Shown here piece after piece: positions 1-7,389 of a stretch of 37,976 nt of DNA. This stretch comes from Hyphomicrobiales bacterium (GTDB lineage: Bacteria; Pseudomonadota; Alphaproteobacteria; Rhizobiales; Aestuariivirgaceae). How positions within the stretch are numbered: position 1 is the first letter of the stretch; the number at the start of each line of letters is the position of its first letter. The stretch spans positions 1 through 37,976 of the forward strand of contig JALXCV010000134.1 in the NCBI GenBank assembly GCA_026990765.1, given 5' to 3'. The notes under the pieces were generated by a model. That model was not told the DNA's origin. It saw only the letters and a list, made by a program, of their open reading frames with translations, and searched no databases. A program made the position numbers and the translations under genes.

Positions 1-916
1 GCGTATGAGATGTGCTTGTGCTGTCACTGCCTGCAGCCTGGGCGCGGGCCAGATGGCGTTCAATATTGCGGGTAATTATCAGGCTTTGATCCTGTAAAAT
101 CCGGCCTCTTTCATCATCCAGCATGGCGGCTTCATTTCGCATGACAGTCAGCGGGTTTTTTAGTGCATGGGCAAGATTTGCTGCCTGGGCACGGGCTTTG
201 GCAAGCATGGTGGAATTATGATCCAGCAGGGCGTTGATTTCTTCAACTACCGGGGTTACTTCATCTGGTACATCTTCCTGCAAATTTGGCAGTTCGCCAG
301 ACCTTATTTTTGCAATGTCTTTGCGCAGTTTGGATAGTGGTTGCAATCCAAAGCGGACCTGTACGGCAATAGTCAAAATCAGAAATAATGCCAGTATGGT
401 CAAGGTTATGACAATTTGCCAGGTGAAGTGGCCTACAGCATTCTGTATATTGCTGACAGGACCGGCAATGGAAAAAACATATTTTTGCCTGGAATCGGGC
501 AGGCTTATTGTTTGTGAATAGATGCGTATCTTTTCATCTGCCGGACCAATTGCCTGACTAATTCGGGGGCCGGTTGTACCTTTGACTTGAGTGAATTGCA
601 GATCCTGATCCCATAGGGATTTTGAATGAAACAGATTTTTTCCCTGACTTTTAATCTGCCAGTACCATCCAGATAAAGGGCGCTTGAAGCGGGTATCGGA
701 AGGGTGCCATTGCAATTGCAGTTTGCCATCGCCAGATATTTGCGCTGCGGTTACCAGTTCTTCCATATGGTCGCGCAATTCATCATCAAACCGGCGTTGT
801 ATATGATCGTGAAACAAATATACCAGCAGGGAACCGGTTATCAGCAGGGCGGCTGTAACCCAGACAAATGAAGAAATGCTGAGCCGGAATGTCAGGGAGC
901 CTGGTTTAACTGACAT
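1..916 (-). CDS. Sensor histidine kinase, PhoQ/FeuQ-like (partial, C-terminus cut off by window edge)
   Basis: Membrane sensor kinase of a two-component system; it would phosphorylate the response regulator encoded just upstream. Translating the minus strand from ATG at 916 gives MSVKPGSLTFRLS, a first membrane segment at about residues 12-34, a periplasmic sensor region holding the motif RPLSGWYWQI, a second membrane segment at about 170-190, a HAMP-like linker, and an H-box NLAHALKNPLTV with the phospho-acceptor His at residue 250. HALKNP rather than HELRTP is the PhoQ-type variant. About 305 codons lie in the window; the ATP-binding N/G boxes lie beyond base 1. The start overlaps the last 11 bases of the regulator gene, indicating translational coupling. 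Family assignment is firm. The inducing signal is unknown; PhoQ (divalent cations) and FeuQ are only the nearest analogies I can name. Confidence 0.85.
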   Translation of the reverse strand, partial: MSVKPGSLTFRLSISSFVWVTAALLITGSLLVYLFHDHIQRRFDDELRDHMEELVTAAQISGDGKLQLQWHPSDTRFKRPLSGWYWQIKSQGKNLFHSKSLWDQDLQFTQVKGTTGPRISQAIGPADEKIRIYSQTISLPDSRQKYVFSIAGPVSNIQNAVGHFTWQIVITLTILALFLILTIAVQVRFGLQPLSKLRKDIAKIRSGELPNLQEDVPDEVTPVVEEINALLDHNSTMLAKARAQAANLAHALKNPLTVMRNEAAMLDDERGRILQDQSLIITRNIERHLARAQAAGSDSTSTSHT

Positions 917-1574
917 CACCACAATCCAGTATGTAACCAAGGCCGCGGCGGGTTTTTACAAGTTCAGGATAAAGTTTTTTACGTAGCCGGTTGATAAGTA
1001 CTTCAATTACATTGGAATCCAGATCAAAATCCTGATCATAAATATGTTCCGTCAGTTCGGTCTTGGAGATGATAGTGCCCTGATGATGCATCATGTAGGA
1101 AAGGGTCCGATATTCAAGAGCCGTCAGTTCCCTGACTTCACCCGACAGAATGACCTGGCCATTGGAGGTATCAAGCTCAACTTTTCCGCATTTTATAATC
1201 GGATTTGCCAGACCAGATGAGCGTCGGATAAGGGCTTCGATACGGGCAACAAGTTCTTCCAGCTCAAATGGCTTGGACAGATAATCATCAGCACCACCAC
1301 GCAGCCCGGCTACAGTATCGCGCCAGGTACTGCGGGCGGTCAGGATCAGTACTGGCATGGTTAGTCCTTGCTGGCGCCAGTTGCGAAGAACCGAAAGGCC
1401 ATCACGCATTGGCAGGCCAAGATCAAGAATTACTGCATCATAAGACTCGCTTTCACCCAGATACTGCCCATCTTCACCATCATGGCTGATGTCAACCGCA
1501 TATCCTGCCTTGCCAAGTATGGTTGCAACCTGACGGGATATATTTTTATCATCTTCAATAACCAGTATTCTCAT
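906..1574 (-). CDS. OmpR/PhoP-family response regulator (FeuP/PhoP-like)
   Basis: DNA-binding response regulator of 222 residues, the usual length. The receiver domain (about 1-115) shows the acidic pair Asp8-Asp9, the phosphorylation site Asp51 in ILDLGLP, the switch Thr in LTAR and the conserved Lys in SKPF. The C-terminal winged helix (about 125-220) carries YDQDFDLDSNVIEVLINRL and RRGLGYIL, the recognition-helix and wing signature of PhoP/FeuP-type regulators. The gene lies 15 bases after the PepSY gene and overlaps the kinase start by 11 bases, so all three are probably one operon. A PhoP-box-like direct repeat at 2150-2167 lies upstream of the operon, suggesting autoregulation. The orthologous name (feuP or phoP) cannot be settled from sequence alone. 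Confidence 0.9.
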   Translation of the reverse strand: MRILVIEDDKNISRQVATILGKAGYAVDISHDGEDGQYLGESESYDAVILDLGLPMRDGLSVLRNWRQQGLTMPVLILTARSTWRDTVAGLRGGADDYLSKPFELEELVARIEALIRRSSGLANPIIKCGKVELDTSNGQVILSGEVRELTALEYRTLSYMMHHQGTIISKTELTEHIYDQDFDLDSNVIEVLINRLRKKLYPELVKTRRGLGYILDCGDVS

Positions 1575-1589
1575 GGTTGATATGGTGCC

Positions 1590-2099
1590 TTAATCATCAT
1601 GCCCCTCACCGTGGCCTTCGCCATGCCCGTCATCATGCCCATCGTCATGTTCAGTGCCTTCATTTTTTCCCTGATTGTCTGGTTTTGTGTATCCAGATTT
1701 GCGCTTTTTTGAAAAGTATTGCCGGCCTGTCTTGTAATTACCGCCAAAATATCCCTTGGATTTTACGAGTTTAAGGTTCAAGGCATTGTAGTACAATTCC
1801 AGCACCGAACCTTTTCGGGTCAGTATCTTGACCTCATATATAAGCAGGTAGCTGCCGGCAATTTTCTCCTTTTCCAGCTTGACTGAAAGAATACGGCTGG
1901 GATATTGGCGATTGATCTTTCTGATCAGGCGTTTGAGGGGAATTGCCTGCCGTTTTTCCATATGATTTGCAGATTTATGACTATCTCCATCAGCCATTGC
2001 CGATATTGTTGGCTGTAGGGCCAAAATAATCAAAATTATTGCGGCCCTTGCAATTTTGAAAACTAAAGAACCTGATTTTCCGGGTAAAAGCTGATACAT
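1590..2099 (-). CDS. Exported PepSY-like protein with His/Asp-rich C-terminal tail
   Basis: A 169-residue protein with an N-terminal hydrophobic signal or anchor (about residues 13-35, ending SAMA), then a PepSY-like alpha/beta segment (about 50-110: basic helix LKRLIRKINRQYP, then strands ending VLELYYNALNLKLV). The last 20 or so residues are almost only His, Asp, Glu and Gly, with five His in a GHDD/GHGE pattern, which is typical of metal-binding tails. It is first in an operon with a response regulator and sensor kinase. Small periplasmic PepSY proteins beside such kinases can act as accessory inhibitors or sensors; FeuN of rhizobia, a small periplasmic protein that restrains FeuPQ, is the closest role I know. 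Inhibition and metal binding are inferences. No good ribosome binding site is visible before ATG 2099. Confidence 0.7.
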   Translation of the reverse strand: MYQLLPGKSGSLVFKIARAAIILIILALQPTISAMADGDSHKSANHMEKRQAIPLKRLIRKINRQYPSRILSVKLEKEKIAGSYLLIYEVKILTRKGSVLELYYNALNLKLVKSKGYFGGNYKTGRQYFSKKRKSGYTKPDNQGKNEGTEHDDGHDDGHGEGHGEGHDD

Positions 2100-2149
2100 G
2101 AACTTGTTTTTTACCGTCCGTATTTTTCATATTTATGCCTGATTGAAGC

Positions 2150-2167
2150 TGAACCTGAGCTTAAACC
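2150..2167 (-). promoter_or_regulatory. PhoP-box-like direct repeat upstream of the two-component operon
   Basis: Read on the minus strand this is GGTTTA-AGCTCA-GGTTCA, two near-identical hexamers in direct repeat. The enterobacterial PhoP box is (T/G)GTTTA-N5-(T/G)GTTTA; here the spacer is six, not five. A CATAAA hexamer (2132-2137) that could be a -10 lies 12 bases downstream, about where a PhoP-activated promoter would have it. This is a candidate autoregulatory site only. Confidence 0.35.
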
Positions 2168-2196
2168 GGGCTTCAGTCTGACTAAAGCAGAACACT

Positions 2197-2244
2197 GTTA
2201 GGTTGTTGTTATCACTTTCGATAAGCGATGTGAAACAACCTAAC
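2197..2244. repeat. 11-bp perfect inverted repeat in leader of the small exported protein gene
   Basis: GTTAGGTTGTT at 2197-2207 is the exact reverse complement of AACAACCTAAC at 2234-2244, with a 26-base spacer. The right arm ends four bases before the GAGGA ribosome binding site (2249-2253) of the gene starting at 2261. It could be a dyad operator or an mRNA hairpin just upstream of the ribosome site. Confidence 0.6.
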
Positions 2245-2260
2245 CAATGAGGATTTAAAA

Positions 2261-2530
2261 ATGATCAGGAAAACCGTATCAGTATTATCAATTGCCGTTC
2301 TTGCCACAGCCTTGTCCATGCCAGCCTATGCAGATTCTGATGGAGCTGGTGAAGGTAATGAACGGGGCATGGAAAACAGCCATGAAGCTGGCGATCATGA
2401 TATGGGCAGGGATCGCGAGACTTTTGAAAAACGCGAAAGACGTGAAAATCATGAATACAAGACGGTCGCTGGCAGTAATATGAATCAAAACAGCAAAATG
2501 AAGAAAGTCCGGCAGAATTTCAATAATTAA
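2261..2530 (+). CDS. Small exported charged protein (hypothetical, His/Asp/Glu-rich)
   Basis: An 89-residue protein with a clear signal peptide (Lys/Arg start, hydrophobic core LSIAVLATALS, cleavage site AYA-DS near residue 25). The mature part is short, hydrophilic and rich in Glu, Asp, His, Met, Arg and Asn, with no cysteine and no hydrophobic core, so it is likely disordered. GAGGA seven bases before the ATG is a good ribosome binding site. It is transcribed away from the PepSY/regulator/kinase operon, so it is a natural candidate target or accessory factor of that system. I do not recognise a family. A periplasmic metal-binding or stress role is speculation based on composition and position. 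Confidence 0.7.
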   Translation: MIRKTVSVLSIAVLATALSMPAYADSDGAGEGNERGMENSHEAGDHDMGRDRETFEKRERRENHEYKTVAGSNMNQNSKMKKVRQNFNN

Positions 2531-2548
2531 ACCTGCTGCTATAATGAT

Positions 2549-2579
2549 GTTCAACGGGCGCGTCTTTGGCCCGTTGAAC
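2549..2579. terminator. Bidirectional terminator hairpin between convergent genes
   Basis: GTTCAACGGGC (2549-2559) pairs perfectly with GCCCGTTGAAC (2569-2579) around a nine-base loop, between the stop of the small exported protein (2530) and the stop of the 5'-nucleotidase (2594). The T-run on the plus strand is short (TATTTTA), so it may act from both sides with modest strength. Confidence 0.75.
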
Positions 2580-2593
2580 TATTTTACCTCTGG

Positions 2594-4171
2594 CTATTTC
2601 CTGATTATACGCCCGTCTGTATAAGGCTTGTAACCACCGGTGCTGGCCATATATTCAGCCAGAACATCGGCAAGGTCAGGGCCGAAATCATAGACATGTT
2701 GCGCATTGACGAACATCTTGTAGCCATCACCGCCCCCACGAACATAATTATTGGATACAACCGAATATAGTTTTGTGGCTTTTATCTCGTTCCATTTGCC
2801 ATCTTCAAATACCAAAACCTGTTTAATGCGGCCCTTGTTGGGTGCAACTGACGGGTCCCAGGTGAATTTAAGACCTGCAACTTGCGGGAATCGACCTTTT
2901 ACGTCTTCAACCTGACTGACACCGTTCTCCAGTGCCGCTACCAGGGTGGCACCGGTTACCTGAAAGGTGGACAGGGTATTCTGGAAGGGTAGCACGGTCA
3001 GTATCTCGCCCATGGTCACATCACCCTTGTCGATTGAGGCGCGCAGACCGCCGGAATTGGCAATGGATATGGTTACTCCCTGATTTTTTACCCTGTCCAG
3101 CATGGCATCGGCTACCAGATTGCCCATTTCGCATTCCTTCACCCGGCAGTCTTTGGAATTGCCATTAATCGGGGCAAGCGCAGTGGCCACCACCTTTTTG
3201 CGGATTTTTTCAAGTGGTACAGCAGCTGCTGCAATGCGTTGCTTTACAGCTTCATTTTCTTCAACCTTTGCATCCATTATAATCGGTTCGCCGGTGGCTG
3301 AAGTAATATTGCCCTTGTCATCAAAGGTGATATTCAGCTCGCCAAGGAATTTGCCATAGGCGTAAGCTGAAACAATGGCGGTGCTGCCGACCATGGTGGG
3401 GTAGGGACCTTCTGCCCTTTTGGATTTGTTGGACAGATAGGTGTTGGTGTGACCGCCGACTATGACATCAACACCTTTGGTGCTGGCAGCTACTTTCTTG
3501 TCAACATTATAGCCTGAATGGGATAGTACAATGATCTTGTTGACGCCCTTGGCGGCAAGCTTGTCGACTTCTCCCTGAACGGCAGCTGATGGATCTGTAA
3601 AGATAATGTTTTTGCCGGGGCTGGATAATTCGTCTGTATCCTGGGGGGTAAGACCAATCAGCCCGAGTTTTTCCCCACCGCGTTCGATGATGGTGGATTT
3701 GGCCAGTTTTCCGGCCAGCAAGGGTTCGCCCGAGACATCTGCATTGGACATCAGGACCGGAAATTTCACATTATCCATAAAGCCGCGCAGAACCTCAGGA
3801 CCGTCATCAAATTCATGATTGCCGACAGTCATGGCGTCATAGCCAAATCTGTTCATCATTTCAGCGGCAAGTTTGCCCTTGTAATAGGTATAGAACAAGG
3901 TTCCCTGAAACTGGTCGCCACCATCAACCAGAATGGTGTTGTTTGAGTGCTTGCGTGCAGCTGCAATAGCCGTTGCCAGCCGGGCTGAACCGCCAAAGCA
4001 TTTGCCTTTTTCATTCCTTTTGGCAGAGCAGCCAGAATCATATTTGCTTATCGGTTCAAAGCGTGAATGAAAATCATTGGTATGCAAAATTGTCAGCTGA
4101 TAGTCAGCCAGGGCTGCGCTTGCGGTAATAGTGCAAAACCCTGCGGCAAGAATTATTCGTGAAACAGACAT
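2594..4171 (-). CDS. Secreted 5'-nucleotidase / UDP-sugar hydrolase family metallophosphoesterase (UshA-like)
   Basis: Periplasmic enzyme of 525 residues predicted to release phosphate from nucleotides. An N-terminal signal peptide ends near ALA-DYQ. The calcineurin-like catalytic domain follows with all its metal motifs: ILHTNDFHSRFEP, VDGGDQFQGT, VGNHEFDDG, LSHSG and VGGHTN. The C-terminal 5'-nucleotidase domain carries IANSGGLRASIDKG, LPFQNTL and GGGDGYKMF, which form the substrate pocket. I chose ATG 4171 because AGGGAG lies seven bases before it and it begins exactly at the signal peptide; an in-frame extension to 4237 lacks both. It lies beside phosphate transporters, fitting scavenging of nucleotide phosphate. 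The exact substrate (AMP, UDP-glucose, others) is not determined by sequence. Confidence 0.9.
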   Translation of the reverse strand: MSVSRIILAAGFCTITASAALADYQLTILHTNDFHSRFEPISKYDSGCSAKRNEKGKCFGGSARLATAIAAARKHSNNTILVDGGDQFQGTLFYTYYKGKLAAEMMNRFGYDAMTVGNHEFDDGPEVLRGFMDNVKFPVLMSNADVSGEPLLAGKLAKSTIIERGGEKLGLIGLTPQDTDELSSPGKNIIFTDPSAAVQGEVDKLAAKGVNKIIVLSHSGYNVDKKVAASTKGVDVIVGGHTNTYLSNKSKRAEGPYPTMVGSTAIVSAYAYGKFLGELNITFDDKGNITSATGEPIIMDAKVEENEAVKQRIAAAAVPLEKIRKKVVATALAPINGNSKDCRVKECEMGNLVADAMLDRVKNQGVTISIANSGGLRASIDKGDVTMGEILTVLPFQNTLSTFQVTGATLVAALENGVSQVEDVKGRFPQVAGLKFTWDPSVAPNKGRIKQVLVFEDGKWNEIKATKLYSVVSNNYVRGGGDGYKMFVNAQHVYDFGPDLADVLAEYMASTGGYKPYTDGRIIRK

Positions 4172-4354
4172 GGTCAGGCTCCCTGATATTTTTGGACTAT
4201 TTGTCCATACGATCACAGAATTTTGTTTGCTTGGCAATAGTAATCAACGCGATTGTGAGCAATTGTCGGGCTGCCAATTCTATCATGGTGGCCCGTATTT
4301 GAGGATTTACCGGCAAATCATATTTTGCGAATATGTCTAAATGTTTGCGGTAAA

Positions 4355-4386
4355 GCCCTGGCCAGATTGTGGATTGAGGCCAGGGC
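4355..4386 (-). terminator. Terminator hairpin downstream of pit
   Basis: GCCCTGGCC (4355-4363) and GGCCAGGGC (4378-4386) form a perfect nine-base stem. On the minus strand it follows the pit stop codon and leads into a short TTTA. The rest of the 4172-4413 gap shows no gene that I can support. Confidence 0.65.
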
Positions 4387-4413
4387 GTCGTGCAAAGATG
4401 GTGTGTGATATAA

Positions 4414-5466
4414 TCAGATAACCACCTGATTAAAGACATTTTGCAAGATAAACAGGCCGATAAAGCAGACAAGGGCTGCCATGACCGGGGTTACAACCCA
4501 GCCAAGCACAATGCGTCCCAAAGTTCCCCACTTGATACTGGACAGACCGCCTCTTACAAGGGAAATGCCGATAACGGCACCTACAACTGCCTGTGAGCTG
4601 GAAACCGGCACCAAAGGAATGGTTGGCAGGCCGTGTGACAACAGCCATTGTTCCAGATCATGTGATGCAAACAGGAACAGTACCAGTGAATGTGAGGTTA
4701 CCACGACCAGAGCAGCAATGGGTGAAATTCTGCCAAGATTTGAACCAACTGTGGTCATGACCCCTTTGGAGTAGGTCATGACACCAAGGGCGATGGCAAG
4801 CCCACCAGCAAGCATCAGCATCTGGGTGCCGGACAGAAATTCAATACCGTTGATGGATACAGATGAGAAAGGTTTGGCGGGAACAAATACCCCGACAACA
4901 TTGGCGATATTATTGGCTCCAAGTGAATAGGCGCCAAATGCTCCGGCAGCTATCAGGGCAAGGCGTGTGTAGGCATCAGCACGCAACAGGTGAATCTTGT
5001 TCATTCTGGAGGCAGTTTTTACTGATTTGAACATGATTACAGCAATAATGGCTGCCAGTACCGGGCAGATAAACCATGTGCTGAGAATGGTGGTCAAGAT
5101 ACCCAGATCAGTAGGTGATCCTGAAAACATGTTCCAGCCTACAATTCCGCCTACAATAGCCTGGGTGGTTGATACTGGCAGACCTGCCTTGGTCATGGCA
5201 TAAACCGCACTGGCGGCTGCAAAAGCGGTCATAAAGGCGCCGGGCAGGGCTGAGATGGCACCAAGCTTGCCCAGGGTGTGAGTGGTGCCGCCACCACTTA
5301 TAATAGCACCAATTATTACAAACACCGAGGTAATGATCGCGGCGGTTATCCATGGTACCATACGGGTTCCAACAGCAGTTCCAAAAACATTGGCAGCATC
5401 ATTGGCACCAAGTGCCCAGCCAAGAAACAGACCGCTGGTCAGGAAAAACATGATAAGGGGATCCAT
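4414..5466 (-). CDS. pit: Low-affinity inorganic phosphate transporter, PiT family
   Basis: Inner-membrane phosphate permease of 350 residues, the short form common in alphaproteobacteria. The first PHO4 repeat begins FFLTSGLFLGWALGANDAAN and the second has SLGANNIANVVGVF; GANDxAN is the hallmark of the family. Further hallmarks are VSTTQAIVGGIVG and VSSSQAVVGAVIG, and roughly ten hydrophobic helices are visible. The gene lies 13 bases after the DUF47 gene, the standard orfA-pit operon. In Sinorhizobium meliloti, orfA-pit supplies phosphate when it is plentiful and is repressed by PhoB on starvation, while phoCDET is induced. Here the phoCDET-like operon lies divergently next door. Function is confident; regulation is by analogy plus the Pho box at 6254-6271. 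Confidence 0.93.
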   Translation of the reverse strand: MDPLIMFFLTSGLFLGWALGANDAANVFGTAVGTRMVPWITAAIITSVFVIIGAIISGGGTTHTLGKLGAISALPGAFMTAFAAASAVYAMTKAGLPVSTTQAIVGGIVGWNMFSGSPTDLGILTTILSTWFICPVLAAIIAVIMFKSVKTASRMNKIHLLRADAYTRLALIAAGAFGAYSLGANNIANVVGVFVPAKPFSSVSINGIEFLSGTQMLMLAGGLAIALGVMTYSKGVMTTVGSNLGRISPIAALVVVTSHSLVLFLFASHDLEQWLLSHGLPTIPLVPVSSSQAVVGAVIGISLVRGGLSSIKWGTLGRIVLGWVVTPVMAALVCFIGLFILQNVFNQVVI

Positions 5467-5479
5467 TGCTCAAATGCCC

Positions 5480-6136
5480 TTATACTGTACGCTTGATAGC
5501 ATAAATTGCCAGCCGGTCAGCCACATCTTCAGCCCAGTCTGCTATATTGTCGATGGATTCAGCAACATCGCGCAATTGCAGCTTTTGTGACAAGTCCAGA
5601 TCGGAAGCAAACAGCTCGCTCTTTAAATTGGAGCCAACCTTGTCGGCCTCTTTTTCATAAAACATGACTGCGTGGTTGTGTTCGGATACTGAATGAGGTG
5701 AATAAAAGAATGCTCTGGCGCTCAAGATTACCGCCTCAACCGATTTGACGGCATGTGATGAAAGGCGCTTCATGTCATTGCGATATTTGGACGGGATTTG
5801 CGGGCGCTCATTTTCCAGTCGCCACAGGGCACCCTGGAACAGGCCAAGCAACTGATCCAGATTTTCAATCAGTCCCAGAACATCGCCGCGACTTTCTGGG
5901 ATAAGAGTGTGCAAATACAACTCACGCTCAATATCTCGGCGCAGATTGTCTGCATCAGTCTCCATGGAATTGACCTTGTCGAGCATGGAGCGGTAATCGT
6001 CGGTATGCCCGTGCTTGAGGTATTCCTTTACAGCCATGCGAAACAGCATGGCTGATTCAGAGATGTTTTTCAAAAAATTATCGATTTGCTGTTCGAGGTC
6101 TCTGGTGCGCCCAAAGACGCGTAGTTTCTTAAACAT
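5480..6136 (-). CDS. DUF47 (PhoU-like) phosphate transport regulator, OrfA of orfA-pit
   Basis: Cytoplasmic all-helical protein of 218 residues, the normal size for the DUF47/TIGR00153 family. It is related in fold to PhoU and almost always sits upstream of pit. Recognisable segments are an N-terminal VFGRTRDLEQQIDNFLKNIS, a central FLIENLDQ-type helix (VLGLIENLDQLLGLF) and a C-terminal SIDNIADWAEDVADRLAIYA. It probably controls or assembles the Pit permease. It is first in the operon, and its leader contains a consensus TTGACA promoter (6208-6235) with a Pho box farther upstream. No strong ribosome binding site is visible before ATG 6136. Confidence 0.88.
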   Translation of the reverse strand: MFKKLRVFGRTRDLEQQIDNFLKNISESAMLFRMAVKEYLKHGHTDDYRSMLDKVNSMETDADNLRRDIERELYLHTLIPESRGDVLGLIENLDQLLGLFQGALWRLENERPQIPSKYRNDMKRLSSHAVKSVEAVILSARAFFYSPHSVSEHNHAVMFYEKEADKVGSNLKSELFASDLDLSQKLQLRDVAESIDNIADWAEDVADRLAIYAIKRTV

Positions 6137-6207
6137 ATCTAGGTTTTTTCTTTAGTTGTTTTTTCCTGTACATATTCCAACAGTGAAGAGATTGGCGGTA
6201 AAAATTC

Positions 6208-6235
6208 ATTCCAAAGTGATTGATTTTAATGTCAA
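6208..6235 (-). promoter_or_regulatory. Sigma-70-type promoter for orfA-pit
   Basis: On the minus strand a perfect -35 TTGACA (6235-6230), a 16-base spacer and TGGAAT (6213-6208, four of six matches to TATAAT) lie about 70 bases before the DUF47 start. The opposite strand of this -35 reads TGTCAA, which contains the TGTCA core of a PhoB half-site. Confidence 0.5.
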
Positions 6236-6253
6236 TTCATTTACTGTGTATCC

Positions 6254-6271
6254 ATGTCACATATGTGTCAT
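6254..6271 (+). promoter_or_regulatory. Pho box (PhoB-binding site)
   Basis: ATGTCAC-ATAT-GTGTCAT is two direct-repeat heptamers separated by four bases, matching the CTGTCAT-N4-CTGTCAT layout of PhoB sites with TGTCA kept in both halves. It lies in the divergent region between orfA-pit (leftward) and phnD (rightward), 113 bases before the phnD start, oriented towards phnD. A TACAAT hexamer at 6295-6300 might be the -10. Confidence 0.65.
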
Positions 6272-6278
6272 GTTTAGT

Positions 6279-6301
6279 GATTGTAGGACGTTTCTACAAT
6301 C
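6279..6301. promoter_or_regulatory. Perfect dyad next to the Pho box
   Basis: GATTGTAG (6279-6286) and CTACAATC (6294-6301) are exact reverse complements around a seven-base spacer, seven bases after the Pho box. On the plus strand it is followed by a run of A, not T, so it is not a terminator for that strand. A second regulator's operator or an early-transcript hairpin are both possible. Confidence 0.45.
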
Positions 6302-6384
6302 AAAAAATGAAAAAATATTAATATGGACTCGCTACGGTAGTGTAGTTTTTGAAATATTGGTGATAATTTAACAGGGAGAAAAAC

Positions 6385-7362
6385 ATGAGAAAACTAGTAA
6401 AAAAACTTACCTCAGTAGCACTGGGTGCACTTGTGGTTGCGAGTATCGCATCACTATCACCGGTGAGTGCTGAAGAATGTCATCGCGGCAGCCTGGACAA
6501 GACCTATTGTGATCGCGATTTTGACCTTGTGGCTGATTTGCCGCTGGATGAAAGCAAGTGGGTTAATCCCGATACGCTGATTTTTGCCTATACACCAGTT
6601 GAAGACCCGGCAGTTTATGCAGGTATCTGGGGCGGCTTTGTCAAGCATATGGAAAAAGTAACCGGCAAAAAGGTTGTTTTCTTCCCGGTTCAGTCAAATG
6701 CGGCACAGCTTGAAGCCATGCGTTCGGGCCGTTTGCATGTAGCCGGTTTCAATACCGGGTCAAATCCGATTGCGGTTAATTGTGCAGGTTTTGTACCATT
6801 TACCATGATGGCCAAGAATGACGGCAAGTTTGGTTATGAAATGGAAATCATTGTACCAGCTGACAGTGATATCAAGGGGCCGGCAGACCTTAAAGGTCGA
6901 ACCCTTGCCTTTACCTCTCCAACTTCCAATTCAGGTTTCAAGGCACCTTCGGCAATTCTCAAAGGTGAATTCAACCTGGTAAAGGATCGCGATTTCAAGG
7001 CAGTTTTCTCAGGCAAACACGACAATTCAATCCTTGGTGTTTATAATGGCGATTATGAAGCAGCCTCGATTGCCAATTCAGTATGGACCCGGATGGAACG
7101 TCGCGGCGTTATCAAACCTGGCAAGATCAGGTCAGTTTACAAATCCCAGACATTCCCGACTACCGGTTATGGTCATGTCTACAATCTGAACCCGCTGGTG
7201 GTTGCCAAAGTAAAACAGGCTTTCCTTACCTATAAATGGGACGATCATTTCAAGAAGGAATTCAAGAAAGCTGACCGGTTCATTTCGATCACCTATAAAT
7301 ATGACTGGTCGGTTATTCGCGGCATCGATAAAGCCAATGGCGTGAGCTATGAATGCAAATAA
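6385..7362 (+). CDS. phnD: Phosphonate/phosphate ABC transporter periplasmic binding protein (PhnD/PhoD-like)
   Basis: Periplasmic ligand-binding protein of 325 residues. A signal peptide ends near VSAEEC at about residue 30. The mature protein has the PhnD-type fold: LIFAYTPVEDP strand, PVQSNAAQLEAMRSGRLHVA, and the ligand-anion loop FTSPTSNSGFKAPS, equivalent to the Ser/Thr-rich loop that binds the phosphonate head. AGGGAGA before ATG 6385 is a strong ribosome site. It is the first gene of phnD-phnC-phnE-phnE and is preceded by a Pho box. No C-P lyase genes (phnGHIJKLM) occur in the window, so the ligand may be phosphate or phosphite rather than alkylphosphonates, as for PhoCDET of S. meliloti. 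Four Cys in the mature protein could form disulfides. Confidence 0.9.
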   Translation: MRKLVKKLTSVALGALVVASIASLSPVSAEECHRGSLDKTYCDRDFDLVADLPLDESKWVNPDTLIFAYTPVEDPAVYAGIWGGFVKHMEKVTGKKVVFFPVQSNAAQLEAMRSGRLHVAGFNTGSNPIAVNCAGFVPFTMMAKNDGKFGYEMEIIVPADSDIKGPADLKGRTLAFTSPTSNSGFKAPSAILKGEFNLVKDRDFKAVFSGKHDNSILGVYNGDYEAASIANSVWTRMERRGVIKPGKIRSVYKSQTFPTTGYGHVYNLNPLVVAKVKQAFLTYKWDDHFKKEFKKADRFISITYKYDWSVIRGIDKANGVSYECK

Positions 7363-7389
7363 TAAACAGCTGAATTAGCAGTAATCAAC

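Noticed and set aside
4200-4218. Possible Pho box upstream of the 5'-nucleotidase
   Set aside because: On the minus strand CTGTGAT-CGTA-TGGACAA has one good half-site, but the second half matches only three of seven positions.
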